Source: Veillonellaceae bacterium
Lineage (GTDB): Bacteria; Bacillota; Negativicutes; Veillonellales; Dialisteraceae
Length of the DNA: 64,000 nucleotides
Direction: 5' to 3'
NCBI GenBank assembly: GCA_025992895.1
Contig: DAJPGA010000001.1
Span: 1,568,501 to 1,632,500 of the forward strand
This document shows, in pieces, positions 8,664-17,760 of this stretch. The number at the start of each line of letters is the position of its first letter. Within the stretch, counting starts at the first letter, position 1. The notes under the pieces are model-generated. The model did no database searches and was not told the DNA's origin. It worked only from the letters and a program-made list of their open reading frames with translations. The translations under genes and the position numbers were made by a program.

Positions 8664-10148
8664 TTATTTATTTTCGCTGCCTGCAGCAAACTCTGGATGG
8701 ATAACAGCAGGAATTCCCATTGCATTTTCCAAAGTTGCCAGACCGATATTGTAGTTATACAAAGCGCTGATATAGTTTGTACGAGCTGTACTCAACTGCA
8801 GTTCTGCATCCAGTACATCAAGGTTCGTACCAACGCCGCTGCTGTATCTGACCGCAGCAATCTTGTACGCTTCTTCTGCTTCAGCAACGGAAGCTTCGGT
8901 TGCACGGATCTGCTCTTTAGCAGCCAGAATATTCAAATAGTCCTGTCTTACTTCAAGTTCGACGCTTTCTCTGGACTGCAGGAGCTGCTCCTGAGCCACT
9001 TTGACTGCAGCGTCTGCTTTCTTAATGGCAGCCTGCGTTGAACCACCGTCCCAGATAGGCCAGCTTACGGAGCCGCCGACGCTCCAGCCTTTATTGGCAA
9101 ATCCCGGGAAATCAGAATCACTCCAGTTGTAGCCGCTGCTGACAGCTATTGTCGGCATATAGCCTGCTTTAGCCTTGCGAAGATTTTCATTGGCTACCCT
9201 TACCTGATAATCTGCTTCAACCAGTTCCCATCTGTATTTCTGTGCCAGAAGGATCGCCTGATCCATGGTAATGTCGAATTCAGGTTCCGGGAAATCCTTA
9301 TCCAAAGCATTGATCTTCGTATTCATTGGAATACGCATAATGTTATTCAGGTTTGCTTCAGCAACATCTCTTGTATTATCCGCTGCAATACTTGCCTGTT
9401 TTGCATTTGCCAGGGATACATTGGAGGTCAATACGTCAAGCTTTGCAACAACACCTGCATCAAACTGCTGCTGTACGTTGGTCAGATGGCTCTGGTAATC
9501 GCTGACTGATTCATGCTGTACTTCTGCAAGCTTGATAGCTTCCAGATAATTGTAATATGCCTTGACGGCAGAAAGCTTTGTAGCAGCTTCAGTCTTGTAA
9601 ACTTCAAGGTCGGAAATATTCTTAGCATACCTTGCCGCATTGATTGCGCTCTCAACAGAACCGCCCGTCCAGATCGGCCAGGTAACCTTCAGCCCGTTGC
9701 CAAAGCTGTTATCGATTCCATAGCTGCCAGTCTGTCCTTTGGCTTTTGTTCTGGATGCGCTCCATGTATTCGAGAGTGACGGATTTTTGCCAGCTGCTGC
9801 AGCACTGACATCCGCTTCAGCTTCTCTTCTCTGCAGTTCAGCAATAGTGATATCACGATTGTTCTGGATTGCCAGTGTCACTGCCCCACGGAGATCGATA
9901 TCCAAAGCAGATGCTTTGGGAGCTGCCGTCTCTGCAATGGAATCTCCTAAATTCTTCTGAAGAAGTATATTGTTGAAATTAACATTATTTTCTGAATTTA
10001 CCTGATTCATCTGCGCCGCAATCGCTTTTTCTGTAATTGCAGGATCGGTTGTCAATCTTGTAGGAGCAGCCTTTGCTTCTGCATTTGCTCCAACAGAAAG
10101 CGCAAGCAGAACTGATGTAAGTAACACATGGTAAGTAAATTTATTCAT
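8664..10148 (-). CDS. tolC: TolC-family outer-membrane efflux protein
   Basis: 494 residues, ATG at 10146-10148. Signal peptide ends near residue 24 (SVGANA). The rest shows the internal duplication of the family: two halves of long Ala/Glu/Gln-rich helices, each with strand segments. Recognisable pieces are LRGAVTLAIQNNRDITIAELQRRE in the first half, and AVRYSSGVGTNLDVLDAELQL near the C-terminus, a TolC signature. It forms the trimeric outer-membrane and periplasmic tunnel for efflux or type I secretion. Its usual partners (RND or MFP genes) are absent here; instead it sits between mlaD (32 bp upstream) and tamB. Which inner-membrane pump it serves cannot be told from the sequence. Confidence 0.93.
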   Translation of the reverse strand: MNKFTYHVLLTSVLLALSVGANAEAKAAPTRLTTDPAITEKAIAAQMNQVNSENNVNFNNILLQKNLGDSIAETAAPKASALDIDLRGAVTLAIQNNRDITIAELQRREAEADVSAAAAGKNPSLSNTWSASRTKAKGQTGSYGIDNSFGNGLKVTWPIWTGGSVESAINAARYAKNISDLEVYKTEAATKLSAVKAYYNYLEAIKLAEVQHESVSDYQSHLTNVQQQFDAGVVAKLDVLTSNVSLANAKQASIAADNTRDVAEANLNNIMRIPMNTKINALDKDFPEPEFDITMDQAILLAQKYRWELVEADYQVRVANENLRKAKAGYMPTIAVSSGYNWSDSDFPGFANKGWSVGGSVSWPIWDGGSTQAAIKKADAAVKVAQEQLLQSRESVELEVRQDYLNILAAKEQIRATEASVAEAEEAYKIAAVRYSSGVGTNLDVLDAELQLSTARTNYISALYNYNIGLATLENAMGIPAVIHPEFAAGSENK

Positions 10149-10180
10149 ATATTTCCATCCCTTCTAAGACTCATTTTTTA

Positions 10181-11341
10181 TCAGTAGTTATATCCAAGTC
10201 CTAAATATTCTCCTCCTCCGGTTTTGCTATGAGGAAGGATGGACTGGCCGATGACGAAAACGTTATCGCCTAAGTCATAAGTCCCGCGTATACGAAGAGC
10301 CAGGTCGTTCGGATCGAATAGATCAGCGGAGAATTTCCATTTTTTCTTTTCATAATCTGCACCAATACCGAGTTTATTGCGGATTATTCCCGCATGTACT
10401 CCGTAAATTCCCTTCATTCTTCCAAACATGGCATCATAGACAGGATCATTCCCAACAGATTCTATCCCGAACAGACCGTAAGAATCTTTGCCTGCTTTCA
10501 GGAAAATGTTTGGTGAGAAATCGTCTTTCTTAGTATTATATAACAATTCCCCGGAAACAGACATACCTAAATCTGCATTTCCATTCATTATATTATTAAT
10601 TTTACCAGATATGTTCTTTGCATTTCCAGATATTTCCCTGGCATTTTCCGATGTAACTACCAGATTATCCATGATTGCCCTGGCGTCAGCAGCCGCTTTC
10701 CCATCTCCATTGAACTGCTTGAGCATCGAGTTGATCTGGCCCGTAATTTCTTGAATTTCTGAAGCGGTCTGTATGCCCTGGGATGTCAAAATGGCAAGAT
10801 TCTGGGAAATGGCGTCGAAATTACTGATACTGTTCTTTACATTTCTCTGCGCATTAGGATCCGCAACAATTTCATTGATGCCGTTCAGCATTGTCTGCGC
10901 TGAATTGATCAGCTTATCCATTTTATCCATCGCCTGGTCAATTCCCGGGCTGGCAACACCTTCTATGGTCATGCCGTTCTGGAGATATCCGCGGTCCTGA
11001 TGGCCTCCGGAAACCTTAATGAATCTTCCGCCCATGACGCTGCTGGTTTGAATGGTAAACTCAGCATCCTTAGGAATTTTGGCATCATTATAGAAGCGCA
11101 GCGATAATACCGCTTCACCGTTTTTAACTGCAATGTTGTCGACCATGCCGACTTCTACGCCGGCATAATGGATCGGGTTTCCTTTTTCGATGCCTTCCGC
11201 TTCTTTAAAATAGCCTGTTACAAGAAAACCGCTTCTGCCAAAAATAACCAGAGTGCTTAAATGAACAATGATTATTGTAAACAAAATGATTCCGGCGAGC
11301 GAAAAAGCCCCTACTTTCGCCTCAGTTGTCCACTTCATCAT
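10181..11341 (-). CDS. mlaD: MlaD-like MCE protein with beta-rich C-terminal extension
   Basis: 386 residues. One N-terminal membrane helix (about 11-33), an MCE domain (about 38-118, with PIHYAGVEVGMVDNI and SSVMGGRFIKVS), then a helical, probably coiled-coil stretch (about 130-250), then a beta-rich part (about 255-386) with alternating polar/aromatic strands ending in YLGLGYNY. E. coli MlaD (about 183 residues) lacks the helical and beta-rich parts. In Veillonella a long MlaD with a terminal outer-membrane barrel has been described as a bridge between the membranes, and this gene fits that layout. Its ATG overlaps the mlaF stop (ATGA), so translation is coupled. It moves phospholipid between the membranes with MlaE and MlaF; no mlaA, mlaB or mlaC is present here. 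Confidence 0.9.
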   Translation of the reverse strand: MMKWTTEAKVGAFSLAGIILFTIIIVHLSTLVIFGRSGFLVTGYFKEAEGIEKGNPIHYAGVEVGMVDNIAVKNGEAVLSLRFYNDAKIPKDAEFTIQTSSVMGGRFIKVSGGHQDRGYLQNGMTIEGVASPGIDQAMDKMDKLINSAQTMLNGINEIVADPNAQRNVKNSISNFDAISQNLAILTSQGIQTASEIQEITGQINSMLKQFNGDGKAAADARAIMDNLVVTSENAREISGNAKNISGKINNIMNGNADLGMSVSGELLYNTKKDDFSPNIFLKAGKDSYGLFGIESVGNDPVYDAMFGRMKGIYGVHAGIIRNKLGIGADYEKKKWKFSADLFDPNDLALRIRGTYDLGDNVFVIGQSILPHSKTGGGEYLGLGYNY

Positions 11342-12096
11342 TCATCCCCCTCTTTCTCTATATCCGGCGAAGACGGCAATCCATTCATGAATTGTTTTAT
11401 TCTCGCATCTTTTGACTGGTAAAGCACAGAAGGTTTTCCGATTTCAAGGAAAGATCCTTCATAAAGAAACGCCATCCTGTCAGCTATAAGCTCCGCTGAC
11501 TTTAAATCATGTGTTACTACAACACTTGTAACATGCAGCTTTTCCTGCATATTTTTTATCAATAAACTTATATCCGTTGAACGAATGGGATCAAGGCCCG
11601 CTGTCGGTTCGTCATACAAAATGATTTCCGGTTCAAGGACAATGGCTCTTGCCAGCCCTATACGTTTCTTCATGCCTCCGGACAGGTTTGACGGCATCAG
11701 TTCTTCTGTTCCATCCAGTCCCACAAGATGAAGTTTTTCCTTGACCGCCTGATCAATCTCAGGCTCTGACAGTTTTGTATGCATCCTCAGTCCAAATGCA
11801 ATGTTTTCTTTGACATTCATGGAGTCAAACAGTGCTGAATACTGGAAAACCATGCCCATATGTTTCCGCTGTTCATTGAGCTCTGTTTCAGGCATCTTTG
11901 TTATATCTCTGCCATCGATCAATATTTTGCCTGATGTTGGCTTCAAAAGCCCTATCATCATCTTGAGGAGTGTAGATTTTCCTGAGCCGGAGGCACCAAG
12001 GATAACCATCGTCTCTCCCTTATTGATCTGCAAATTTACATTTTTCAGAATTCTTCTGTCGCCGAAAGTCTGCTCGACATTAATAATATCAATCAT
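11338..12096 (-). CDS. mlaF: MlaF phospholipid-transport ABC ATPase
   Basis: Start placed at the ATG at 12094-12096, behind a GAGG SD and 7 bp after the mlaE stop; a longer frame to 12141 would overlap mlaE and lacks an SD. About 252 residues. Walker A is GASGSGKST, the Q-loop MVFQYSALFDSM, signature LSGGMKKR, Walker B EIILYDEPTAGLD and the H-loop VVVTHD, so it is a complete ATPase. The closest type is the MlaF/Ttg2A branch that pairs with MlaE. It powers lipid movement by the MlaEFD complex at the inner membrane. The stop overlaps the mlaD start by four bases. Confidence 0.95.
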   Translation of the reverse strand: MIDIINVEQTFGDRRILKNVNLQINKGETMVILGASGSGKSTLLKMMIGLLKPTSGKILIDGRDITKMPETELNEQRKHMGMVFQYSALFDSMNVKENIAFGLRMHTKLSEPEIDQAVKEKLHLVGLDGTEELMPSNLSGGMKKRIGLARAIVLEPEIILYDEPTAGLDPIRSTDISLLIKNMQEKLHVTSVVVTHDLKSAELIADRMAFLYEGSFLEIGKPSVLYQSKDARIKQFMNGLPSSPDIEKEGDE

Positions 12097-12103
12097 ATGC
12101 GCC

Positions 12104-12865
12104 TCAGAACAGTATAGATGAAAGAATATAATTTGCAGCAAAGAGCATAATTATGGAATAAACGACGGACTGCGTCGTTGCTTTGCCTACGCCTTCTGCA
12201 CCGGCAGTACAGGTCATCCCGCGGTCGCATCCGACCAAAGCGACAATCATTCCAAATATGATGGATTTTATAACACCGATATATAAATCAGACGGAACGC
12301 AGAATACACGAATCGAGTGCATAAAAACATAGGAAGACACTCCGTGTGAAAGGGAGGCTACAATCATTCCGCCGCCGACACCGATTACAACGCCAAAAAC
12401 ATTCAGGATGGGAAGCATTGCCATACATGCGACAAGCCTGGGAACGACAAGGTAGCCGATCGGGCTTACAGCCATGCACCGCAGGGCATCAATCTGCTCG
12501 GTAACGCGCATTGTGCCGATCTCCGCAGTAATAGCAGCACCGACTCTGCCGGCAAGCACAACACCGCAAAGAACCGGGCCTAATTCACGGCCTATACCGA
12601 TAGCAACAATAGCCCCGACAGTAAAATCAGCCCCGTATTTTGTAAGCTCTCCTGCAATCTGTACCGAAAGTACCATGCCCGTAAATAAAAGCGTCAGTGC
12701 AACAATCGGAAATGACAAAACACCGAGGGACAAGCACTGCTTAAATGTTTCCCTGCTACGAATCGTGCCTATTTCCTTTACCGCCGCAACCAATAAAAGG
12801 ATAATGGCCCCTAATTGGTGAAATATACTGATCGTTTGTCTTCCCAAAGATTCAATAAATGCCAT
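12104..12865 (-). CDS. mlaE: MlaE phospholipid-transport permease
   Basis: 253 residues, ATG at 12863-12865 behind a G-rich SD. Five or six hydrophobic segments and the MlaE family blocks are visible: GIGRELGPVLCGVVLAGRVGAA and EIGTMRVTEQIDAL. It forms the membrane domain of the MlaEFD transporter. The order mlaE-mlaF-mlaD with 7-bp and overlapping junctions makes an operon clear. An upstream 99-bp gap separates it from the SpoIVB-like gene. Confidence 0.95.
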   Translation of the reverse strand: MAFIESLGRQTISIFHQLGAIILLLVAAVKEIGTIRSRETFKQCLSLGVLSFPIVALTLLFTGMVLSVQIAGELTKYGADFTVGAIVAIGIGRELGPVLCGVVLAGRVGAAITAEIGTMRVTEQIDALRCMAVSPIGYLVVPRLVACMAMLPILNVFGVVIGVGGGMIVASLSHGVSSYVFMHSIRVFCVPSDLYIGVIKSIIFGMIVALVGCDRGMTCTAGAEGVGKATTQSVVYSIIMLFAANYILSSILF

Positions 12866-12893
12866 GTGGAGCCCCCTTCAAAAATTTATATTT

Positions 12894-12915
12894 CCCCGGC
12901 AGTCTATGCCGTGGG
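12894..12915 (-). repeat. Small hairpin upstream of mlaE
   Basis: CGGCA (12897-12901) pairs with TGCCG (12907-12911), extended by CCC/GGG across a one-base bulge. No adjacent T-run on the - strand. It lies between the SpoIVB-like gene and mlaE and may be a weak terminator or part of the mlaE leader. Confidence 0.35.
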
Positions 12916-12964
12916 ATAAGTAGTTATCCAATAGCTGCGGTTTGCATAAATAATTTTGACTTCA

Positions 12965-14899
12965 TCAGGCTTTGTCCTTGCCTGCGCTCTTATCAGAAGC
13001 AGGTTCTGAAGTCTTGTCCGATGCTTTTTTCTCGGATGTCTGCAGCGCACTGCTGTCCATCTTCTCAATACCTTTTTCCTTTGAATTCTTGATAAGGATT
13101 TTCAGCTTACGGTCTCTGTCTTCAGGCGTAGTTACTTTGAAAGTAAACTGCCCGTCTCCATATATAACATAATCGGTCAGCACAGAGCTCTTGGCTGTCT
13201 CCTTGCTCATATCGCCATGATCTGCGCCGTTTCCTTTTCTGCCTTTCAGGTAATCAGGAACATCCGAATCATCCCGGTCAGTAATTTCTGCCTTGGTTTT
13301 TGAAGATGATGTCTTGTTATTAATTGTGCTGACTGAAGGATCCAGAATTTCAGCGACGATCTGGTTATTCTGGTCTTCTTTCTGCAGTTTGTCGAAAAGA
13401 TCGTTGAAATCTTTATACACACGCACACGGTCAAGAACTTCATCCGTCAGATTATACTGCTGCTGCTGAAGAAGGTACGGAAGCGGAATCACGCCGCCGC
13501 CTCGTACTTCAAGAATCATGTCTCCAAGCGGCTGGTCGGATGGAACGGTAAATGACATCTCTTTATAGAAAACCTCTCCCCTGTATGGCTGGAGCCTGAC
13601 ACGGATATGGATCGTATCACCTGGGCTGACGACCATCGGATAAGCAGATGCATCTAAAAGCTGCGCTGTTTTCCTTTCGGAGGTCACCTTCATGTCTACA
13701 TTGATATCTCGAAGTTCATACTTTTCAAACCTGTTCTGTTCAAGAAGCTTGACTACATTATAAATTTCATCAACACTCTTCTCCGCAGCCTCATTCGCTG
13801 ACCAGAACATGTTGCTTCTTGTAAAAGCCTTTTTATTCAGGTCTTTAGGAAACAGCGTATAGTTTACAGTAACAGTTCCCTGCCCTTTTCTGTCCATTGT
13901 CCTGCTTATGGCATTATAGGCAGATGTTGCAGTCAGCGCAGGAAGCATGGATTCATTCTGAATCATGCGTACATTAAAGTCCGTGCTCCTGTTGAGATCA
14001 AGATCAAGGACATTGGAATGAAGGCGCACGGAATCCGGAGTGATACCGCTTACCCCGCTGATCCCTGCACCGCGGTCCTGATTGACTACGCCGATTTCCG
14101 CTCCTACAGATCCCAGTTTGAACGGAATATTATGGCTTGGCACAATAGTGAGTATGTATGCATTGTGCATGAAGTAACCGGAACTTCCCTTATCAAGAAA
14201 TGGATGTCCGAATGCGATCATGTGGTTCCCATCTACATAGGTAACAGTCCCTACAGCTCCCAGCCTTAAGTCGCCTGTTACTAAAGTCGCAGCGACGGAA
14301 CCGCCGGCTTCAAGAGGATAAGGCGCATCATCATTTTGGACCGAGACGGAAGAATATGGCACCATATTGAATTCCTTCATTTTTTCCGTAAGGAATTCCA
14401 GCCCGCTTCCAGTATATCCTTCTGCCATAAGCGGCGTATCCAAAGCCACAAAACCATTCGTATCCGGATGATCACTAGTGTTTTGATCCGTATCATTAAT
14501 GGTCCACAGGCGGATCATATCAGAAATCGGTGTAACCATTCCTATCCGGCCGTTAGACTGCGGAAAGCCATATGATATGGCACCTAAAAGTTTACCGTTT
14601 ATATAAACAGGACTCCCGCTCATCCCCTGGGCAATCCCGTTCGTCTTGTCAATGACAGGCCCTGAAACCTTCACTAATACTAAATCTCCGCCCGAAGCTC
14701 CTTTATGCTTGAGTATGCCCAGAACTTCCACATCGAAGGTATCAATTTGTCTTCCATGAACAACAGTCTTAGCATATCCGTGCATTCCTTCCTGCACGTC
14801 TGAAACCGGCAGAAATTCCTGTGCTGCATAAGCCTGACCCATGCCGGAAAGTGCCAGAAGCACTGCCAGCGCGAGATTTTTCAGTTTATTTTTCAGCAT
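12965..14899 (-). CDS. Secreted SpoIVB/S55-peptidase-like protein
   Basis: 644 residues, ATG at 14897-14899. Signal peptide ends near residue 26 (QAYAAQ). The S55 hallmarks are present: GMSGSP at 92-97 followed by VYINGKLLGAISYGF, and GTVTYVDGN...FGHPF at 217-234, supplying the likely Ser and His. From what I know of Bacillus SpoIVB, its GH motif precedes GMSGSP; here the order is reversed, suggesting a permuted or rearranged S55 fold. The middle (about 290-500) is beta-rich, with VVSPGDTIHIRVRLQPYRGE; the tail (about 535-644) is Lys/Asp/Ser-rich and probably disordered. SpoIVB works in spore formation, yet the neighbours are outer-membrane lipid genes, so an envelope role is more likely. Whether it is an active protease is unknown. 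Confidence 0.75.
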   Translation of the reverse strand: MLKNKLKNLALAVLLALSGMGQAYAAQEFLPVSDVQEGMHGYAKTVVHGRQIDTFDVEVLGILKHKGASGGDLVLVKVSGPVIDKTNGIAQGMSGSPVYINGKLLGAISYGFPQSNGRIGMVTPISDMIRLWTINDTDQNTSDHPDTNGFVALDTPLMAEGYTGSGLEFLTEKMKEFNMVPYSSVSVQNDDAPYPLEAGGSVAATLVTGDLRLGAVGTVTYVDGNHMIAFGHPFLDKGSSGYFMHNAYILTIVPSHNIPFKLGSVGAEIGVVNQDRGAGISGVSGITPDSVRLHSNVLDLDLNRSTDFNVRMIQNESMLPALTATSAYNAISRTMDRKGQGTVTVNYTLFPKDLNKKAFTRSNMFWSANEAAEKSVDEIYNVVKLLEQNRFEKYELRDINVDMKVTSERKTAQLLDASAYPMVVSPGDTIHIRVRLQPYRGEVFYKEMSFTVPSDQPLGDMILEVRGGGVIPLPYLLQQQQYNLTDEVLDRVRVYKDFNDLFDKLQKEDQNNQIVAEILDPSVSTINNKTSSSKTKAEITDRDDSDVPDYLKGRKGNGADHGDMSKETAKSSVLTDYVIYGDGQFTFKVTTPEDRDRKLKILIKNSKEKGIEKMDSSALQTSEKKASDKTSEPASDKSAGKDKA

Positions 14900-14921
14900 C
14901 GCTTATTATTTTCCCTTATCA

Positions 14922-15224
14922 TTAATTCTTATTAGTATCGATAACAGCAACTGCCTGCTGTTTATCAATTCTCTGTCCTTTGACTACCAAGACTTTCTGC
15001 ACAACACCATCAGCATCCGCCCTTGCAGCCGGAACCGGTCCGACAAGTGAATCGACCGTTACGATAACCTGTCCTTCCTTGACAACGGCATTTTCTTCCA
15101 CAACAGAAGTGACAACGCCGCTTAAGACAGAGCTCTGAGGAACTTGTTCTGCGAAAACGGCAGGACAAGCTGCGCCTGCAAAAATCAGCATAGAAAGGAT
15201 TCCTGCTTTTTTATTTAATTTCAT
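14922..15224 (-). CDS. Secreted biotinyl/lipoyl-like domain protein
   Basis: 100 residues, ATG at 15222-15224 with a GGTGAG-type SD. Signal peptide to about residue 25 (PAVFAEQ). The rest looks like one lipoyl/biotinyl hammerhead: SGVVTSVVEENAVVKEGQVIVTVDS, then ADADGVVQKVLVVKGQRIDKQQAVAVID. At the place of the usual MKM/DKA lysine turn is DSLVGPVPAA, so the modified lysine is missing; the fold is presumably used structurally, as in HlyD-type adaptors. It is the first gene of the envelope cluster, 22 bp before the SpoIVB-like gene, and may be a partner of it or of TolC. Function unknown. Confidence 0.7.
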   Translation of the reverse strand: MKLNKKAGILSMLIFAGAACPAVFAEQVPQSSVLSGVVTSVVEENAVVKEGQVIVTVDSLVGPVPAARADADGVVQKVLVVKGQRIDKQQAVAVIDTNKN

Positions 15225-15262
15225 GATTGCTCACCCTTCTTATCAGAATTCTTTCATTATCC

Positions 15263-15268
15263 ATTATA
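15263..15268 (-). promoter_or_regulatory. Possible -10 box for the envelope cluster
   Basis: TATAAT on the - strand about 40 bp before the lipoyl-like gene. No good -35 box is seen at 17 bp. The gap 15225-15376 is AT-rich and is the natural place for the promoter of the gene run down to ompH. Confidence 0.3.
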
Positions 15269-15376
15269 AGTATTATTCTTTTTATTTTACCATCTTTTAT
15301 CGTAAAACACACATCAATTTAAAATCCTTGCAGTATTCGGTTTAACATGATGTCATTAAAAACGCGTTGCATATGC

Positions 15377-15405
15377 AAAAAAGATATGGAATATTTTCCA
15401 TATCT
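15377..15405 (-). terminator. Intrinsic terminator after the mreB-like gene
   Basis: A 10-bp stem (15382-15391 with 15396-15405, loop of four) is followed on the - strand by six T. It ends the murA-mreB transcript 20 bp after the stop codon. Confidence 0.9.
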
Positions 15406-15425
15406 CCTTTTCATATAATGACGTA

Positions 15426-16517
15426 TCAATGAAGATCCTGAAGCGAATCTCTGAATTCATTAATATAATCTAAAGATTTGCCTGCCCCGACAGCATTAAT
15501 ATAATTAGGCCTTTCCACAACATATGCCCGGAAACCCGCTATTTTGGAAATGAGTATATCGAGTCCCTTAAGCTGTGAGCCTCCGCCAATGAGTTTGATG
15601 CCATGTTCTCTGATATCTGCCAGGATGGCGGGCGGTGTGCGCTGGATGACATCTCTGATGCACTTGAAGATGTCATAAAGAATTGGATTGACAGCGCTTG
15701 CAATGTCTTCTCCAGTCACTGCAATCTTGACAGGAAGTCCGGATACCAGTGAAAGTCCGAATGTTTCAGAAATCCTCGGAGTCTGCTCCAGATCCCACTG
15801 TGCTCCCAAGGCGATTTTCAAAGATTCTGCTTCTTTTCTGCCAATGCGGACATGATATTTCTCTTTTACCAGGTTCATGATGGCCTGATCCATCTTGATT
15901 CCCGATCTCGTAGAGAACTGGCTGGCAATGATTCCGCGCGGTGAAAGTACGGATACCTTCGTAGATCCGCCTCCGACATCTACAAACATTGTCCCTTCAG
16001 GCGTCTTTCCTGATTCATTCATCCCCATCATTGCTGCCAGCGGCTGGTCAATCAGCACAGTCTTCCTTGCTCCCATGGCAACAGCAGCTTCCAGAAGAGC
16101 TCTCCGCTGAACACTGTTAATCCCGTCAGAGACACACATAATGAGGCGTGGATGGAAAAACATGCTCTTCAGGTATGATTTATTGACGATGGAGTTTAAA
16201 AGGTATGCTGCACCGTTATAATCAATAATCGCACCATTGCGCAGCGGACGGATGATACTGATCTCATGGGGAGCCTTTCCTTCCATTTCTTCTGCCTTAG
16301 TGCCAAATGCAAAGTATTCATGAGTGATCTCATTGCGCGCTAAAACGGAAGCTTCAGAAAATATAAGGCCTTTATACTTTACATAAAGAACAATATTGGA
16401 AGTACCAATGTCTACCCCTATATCTTCTGCGCCGAATGAGCCGATCCAGTCCATCAGCGAACTTTGACCGGAATTATCCTTTTTTATTTCTTCCGTACTT
16501 TCAGTCTTTGTCGACAC
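15426..16517 (-). CDS. mreB: MreB/Mbl-family actin-like protein
   Basis: 363 residues from a GTG start (16515-16517); an AGGAG sits 12 bases upstream inside murA. Residues 1-30 are a hydrophilic extension; the actin fold begins at DIGVDIGTSNIVLYVKYKG (phosphate 1), with RPLRNGAIIDY, phosphate 2 VDVGGGSTKVSVLS and the adenosine motif IKLIGGGSQLKG. MreB-type filaments guide wall synthesis along the inner membrane. Some consensus positions differ (GSTKVSVLSPRG rather than GTTEVAVISLGG), and mreC/mreD are not adjacent, so it may be an Mbl-like paralogue. It overlaps murA by 17 bp and shares its transcript, coupling wall precursor and cytoskeleton expression. Confidence 0.85.
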   Translation of the reverse strand: MSTKTESTEEIKKDNSGQSSLMDWIGSFGAEDIGVDIGTSNIVLYVKYKGLIFSEASVLARNEITHEYFAFGTKAEEMEGKAPHEISIIRPLRNGAIIDYNGAAYLLNSIVNKSYLKSMFFHPRLIMCVSDGINSVQRRALLEAAVAMGARKTVLIDQPLAAMMGMNESGKTPEGTMFVDVGGGSTKVSVLSPRGIIASQFSTRSGIKMDQAIMNLVKEKYHVRIGRKEAESLKIALGAQWDLEQTPRISETFGLSLVSGLPVKIAVTGEDIASAVNPILYDIFKCIRDVIQRTPPAILADIREHGIKLIGGGSQLKGLDILISKIAGFRAYVVERPNYINAVGAGKSLDYINEFRDSLQDLH

Positions 16518-17760
16518 GGATGATATCTGCTCCTAATCCCTGTAATTTTTCAACCAAATGATCATAGCCGCGATCAATATGATGCAGTTCCCCGATCTCT
16601 GTTTCTCCATGGGCTGCCAATCCCGCTAATGTCAGGGCTGCACCTGCTCTGAGATCTGTTGCACGCACAAAAGCTCCTGTCAGGAAAGGAACGCCCTGAA
16701 CGATAGCGCAGCGGCCTTCCACCTGAATGGATGCTCCCATGCGCTGGAGCTCACCGACATGCATGAAACGGTTTTCAAAGACAGTTTCAGTAATTTTGCT
16801 GATCCCGTTTCCAATTGTCATTAAAGCCATGAACTGGGCCTGCAGGTCAGTCGGAAAACCAGGATAAGGAAGTGTCTTTATGTCTGTAGATCTGATCTTT
16901 CCATCACTAACGACGCGGACACTGTCAATTTCCTTTGTCACTTTAACGCCTGCTTCATTCAGTTTGGCAAGAAGCGGCTTCAAATGTTCTGTCAGGACAT
17001 TTTCTATGACAACATCGCCGCCTGCCATAGCAGCAGCGATCATGAATGTACCGGCCTCGATGCGGTCAGGGATCACTGTATGGGAAACGCCTTCCAGTTT
17101 CTGGACGCCTTCAATACGGATGATATTAGTCCCGGCACCTTTAATGTTGGCACCCATGGAATTAAGGAATGTAACAAGATCGACGATTTCCGGTTCTTCT
17201 GCTGCATTTTCAATAACAGTCCGTCCCTCAGCCGTTGCCGCAGCCATCAGAATATTTTCAGTGGCGCCAACGCTTGGGAAATCCAGGTAAATCGTAGTCC
17301 CTTTCAGACCATGCGGCGCATAGCTTTCTACAAAACCATTTCCGATATTGATTTCAGCACCCATAGCTTCAAAAGCTTTAAGATGCAGGTCAATCGGCCG
17401 GCTTCCAATCATGCATCCGCCGGGAAGAGCGATTTTCGCATGTCCCATCTTTGCTAAAAGCGGTCCCATGATCAGGAAGGACGCTCTCATTTTGCTCATC
17501 AGTTCATAGGAAGCTTCTGTCTTATTTAATAAGGAGGAATCGAATGTCAGGACATTGTCTTCTTTTTTAACTTTTACTCCCAGCGATTCCAAAACACTGC
17601 AGATAGTAAAAACATCATCCAAATTAGGCGCATCTACGATCGATGCAGGTGTTTCCGGCAGAAGCGTTGCAACAATAATAGGTAAAACTGCGTTTTTAGC
17701 ACTCGAAACGCGCACATTCCCATGAAGGGTCTTTCCCCCATGAATCACTAATTTTTCCAA
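16501..17760 (-). CDS. murA: MurA, UDP-GlcNAc 1-carboxyvinyltransferase
   Basis: 419 residues from TTG (17758-17760), with AGGAG nine bases upstream; no ATG fits as well. The protein begins [24 protein letters not shown] in the family's usual way. The PEP-binding loop [11 protein letters not shown] carries the active-site Cys at 116 (Cys115 in E. coli), so the enzyme should be sensitive to fosfomycin unless other features matter. It transfers enolpyruvyl to UDP-GlcNAc, the first committed step of peptidoglycan synthesis, in the cytoplasm. Length is normal. The next gene, mreB-like, overlaps its end. Confidence 0.97.
   Translation of the reverse strand: MEKLVIHGGKTLHGNVRVSSAKNAVLPIIVATLLPETPASIVDAPNLDDVFTICSVLESLGVKVKKEDNVLTFDSSLLNKTEASYELMSKMRASFLIMGPLLAKMGHAKIALPGGCMIGSRPIDLHLKAFEAMGAEINIGNGFVESYAPHGLKGTTIYLDFPSVGATENILMAAATAEGRTVIENAAEEPEIVDLVTFLNSMGANIKGAGTNIIRIEGVQKLEGVSHTVIPDRIEAGTFMIAAAMAGGDVVIENVLTEHLKPLLAKLNEAGVKVTKEIDSVRVVSDGKIRSTDIKTLPYPGFPTDLQAQFMALMTIGNGISKITETVFENRFMHVGELQRMGASIQVEGRCAIVQGVPFLTGAFVRATDLRAGAALTLAGLAAHGETEIGELHHIDRGYDHLVEKLQGLGADIIRVDKD

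Noticed and set aside
12097..12141. N-terminal extension of MlaF
   Set aside because: Would overlap mlaE and has no SD; the ATG at 12094-12096 has GAGG and fits the family start.
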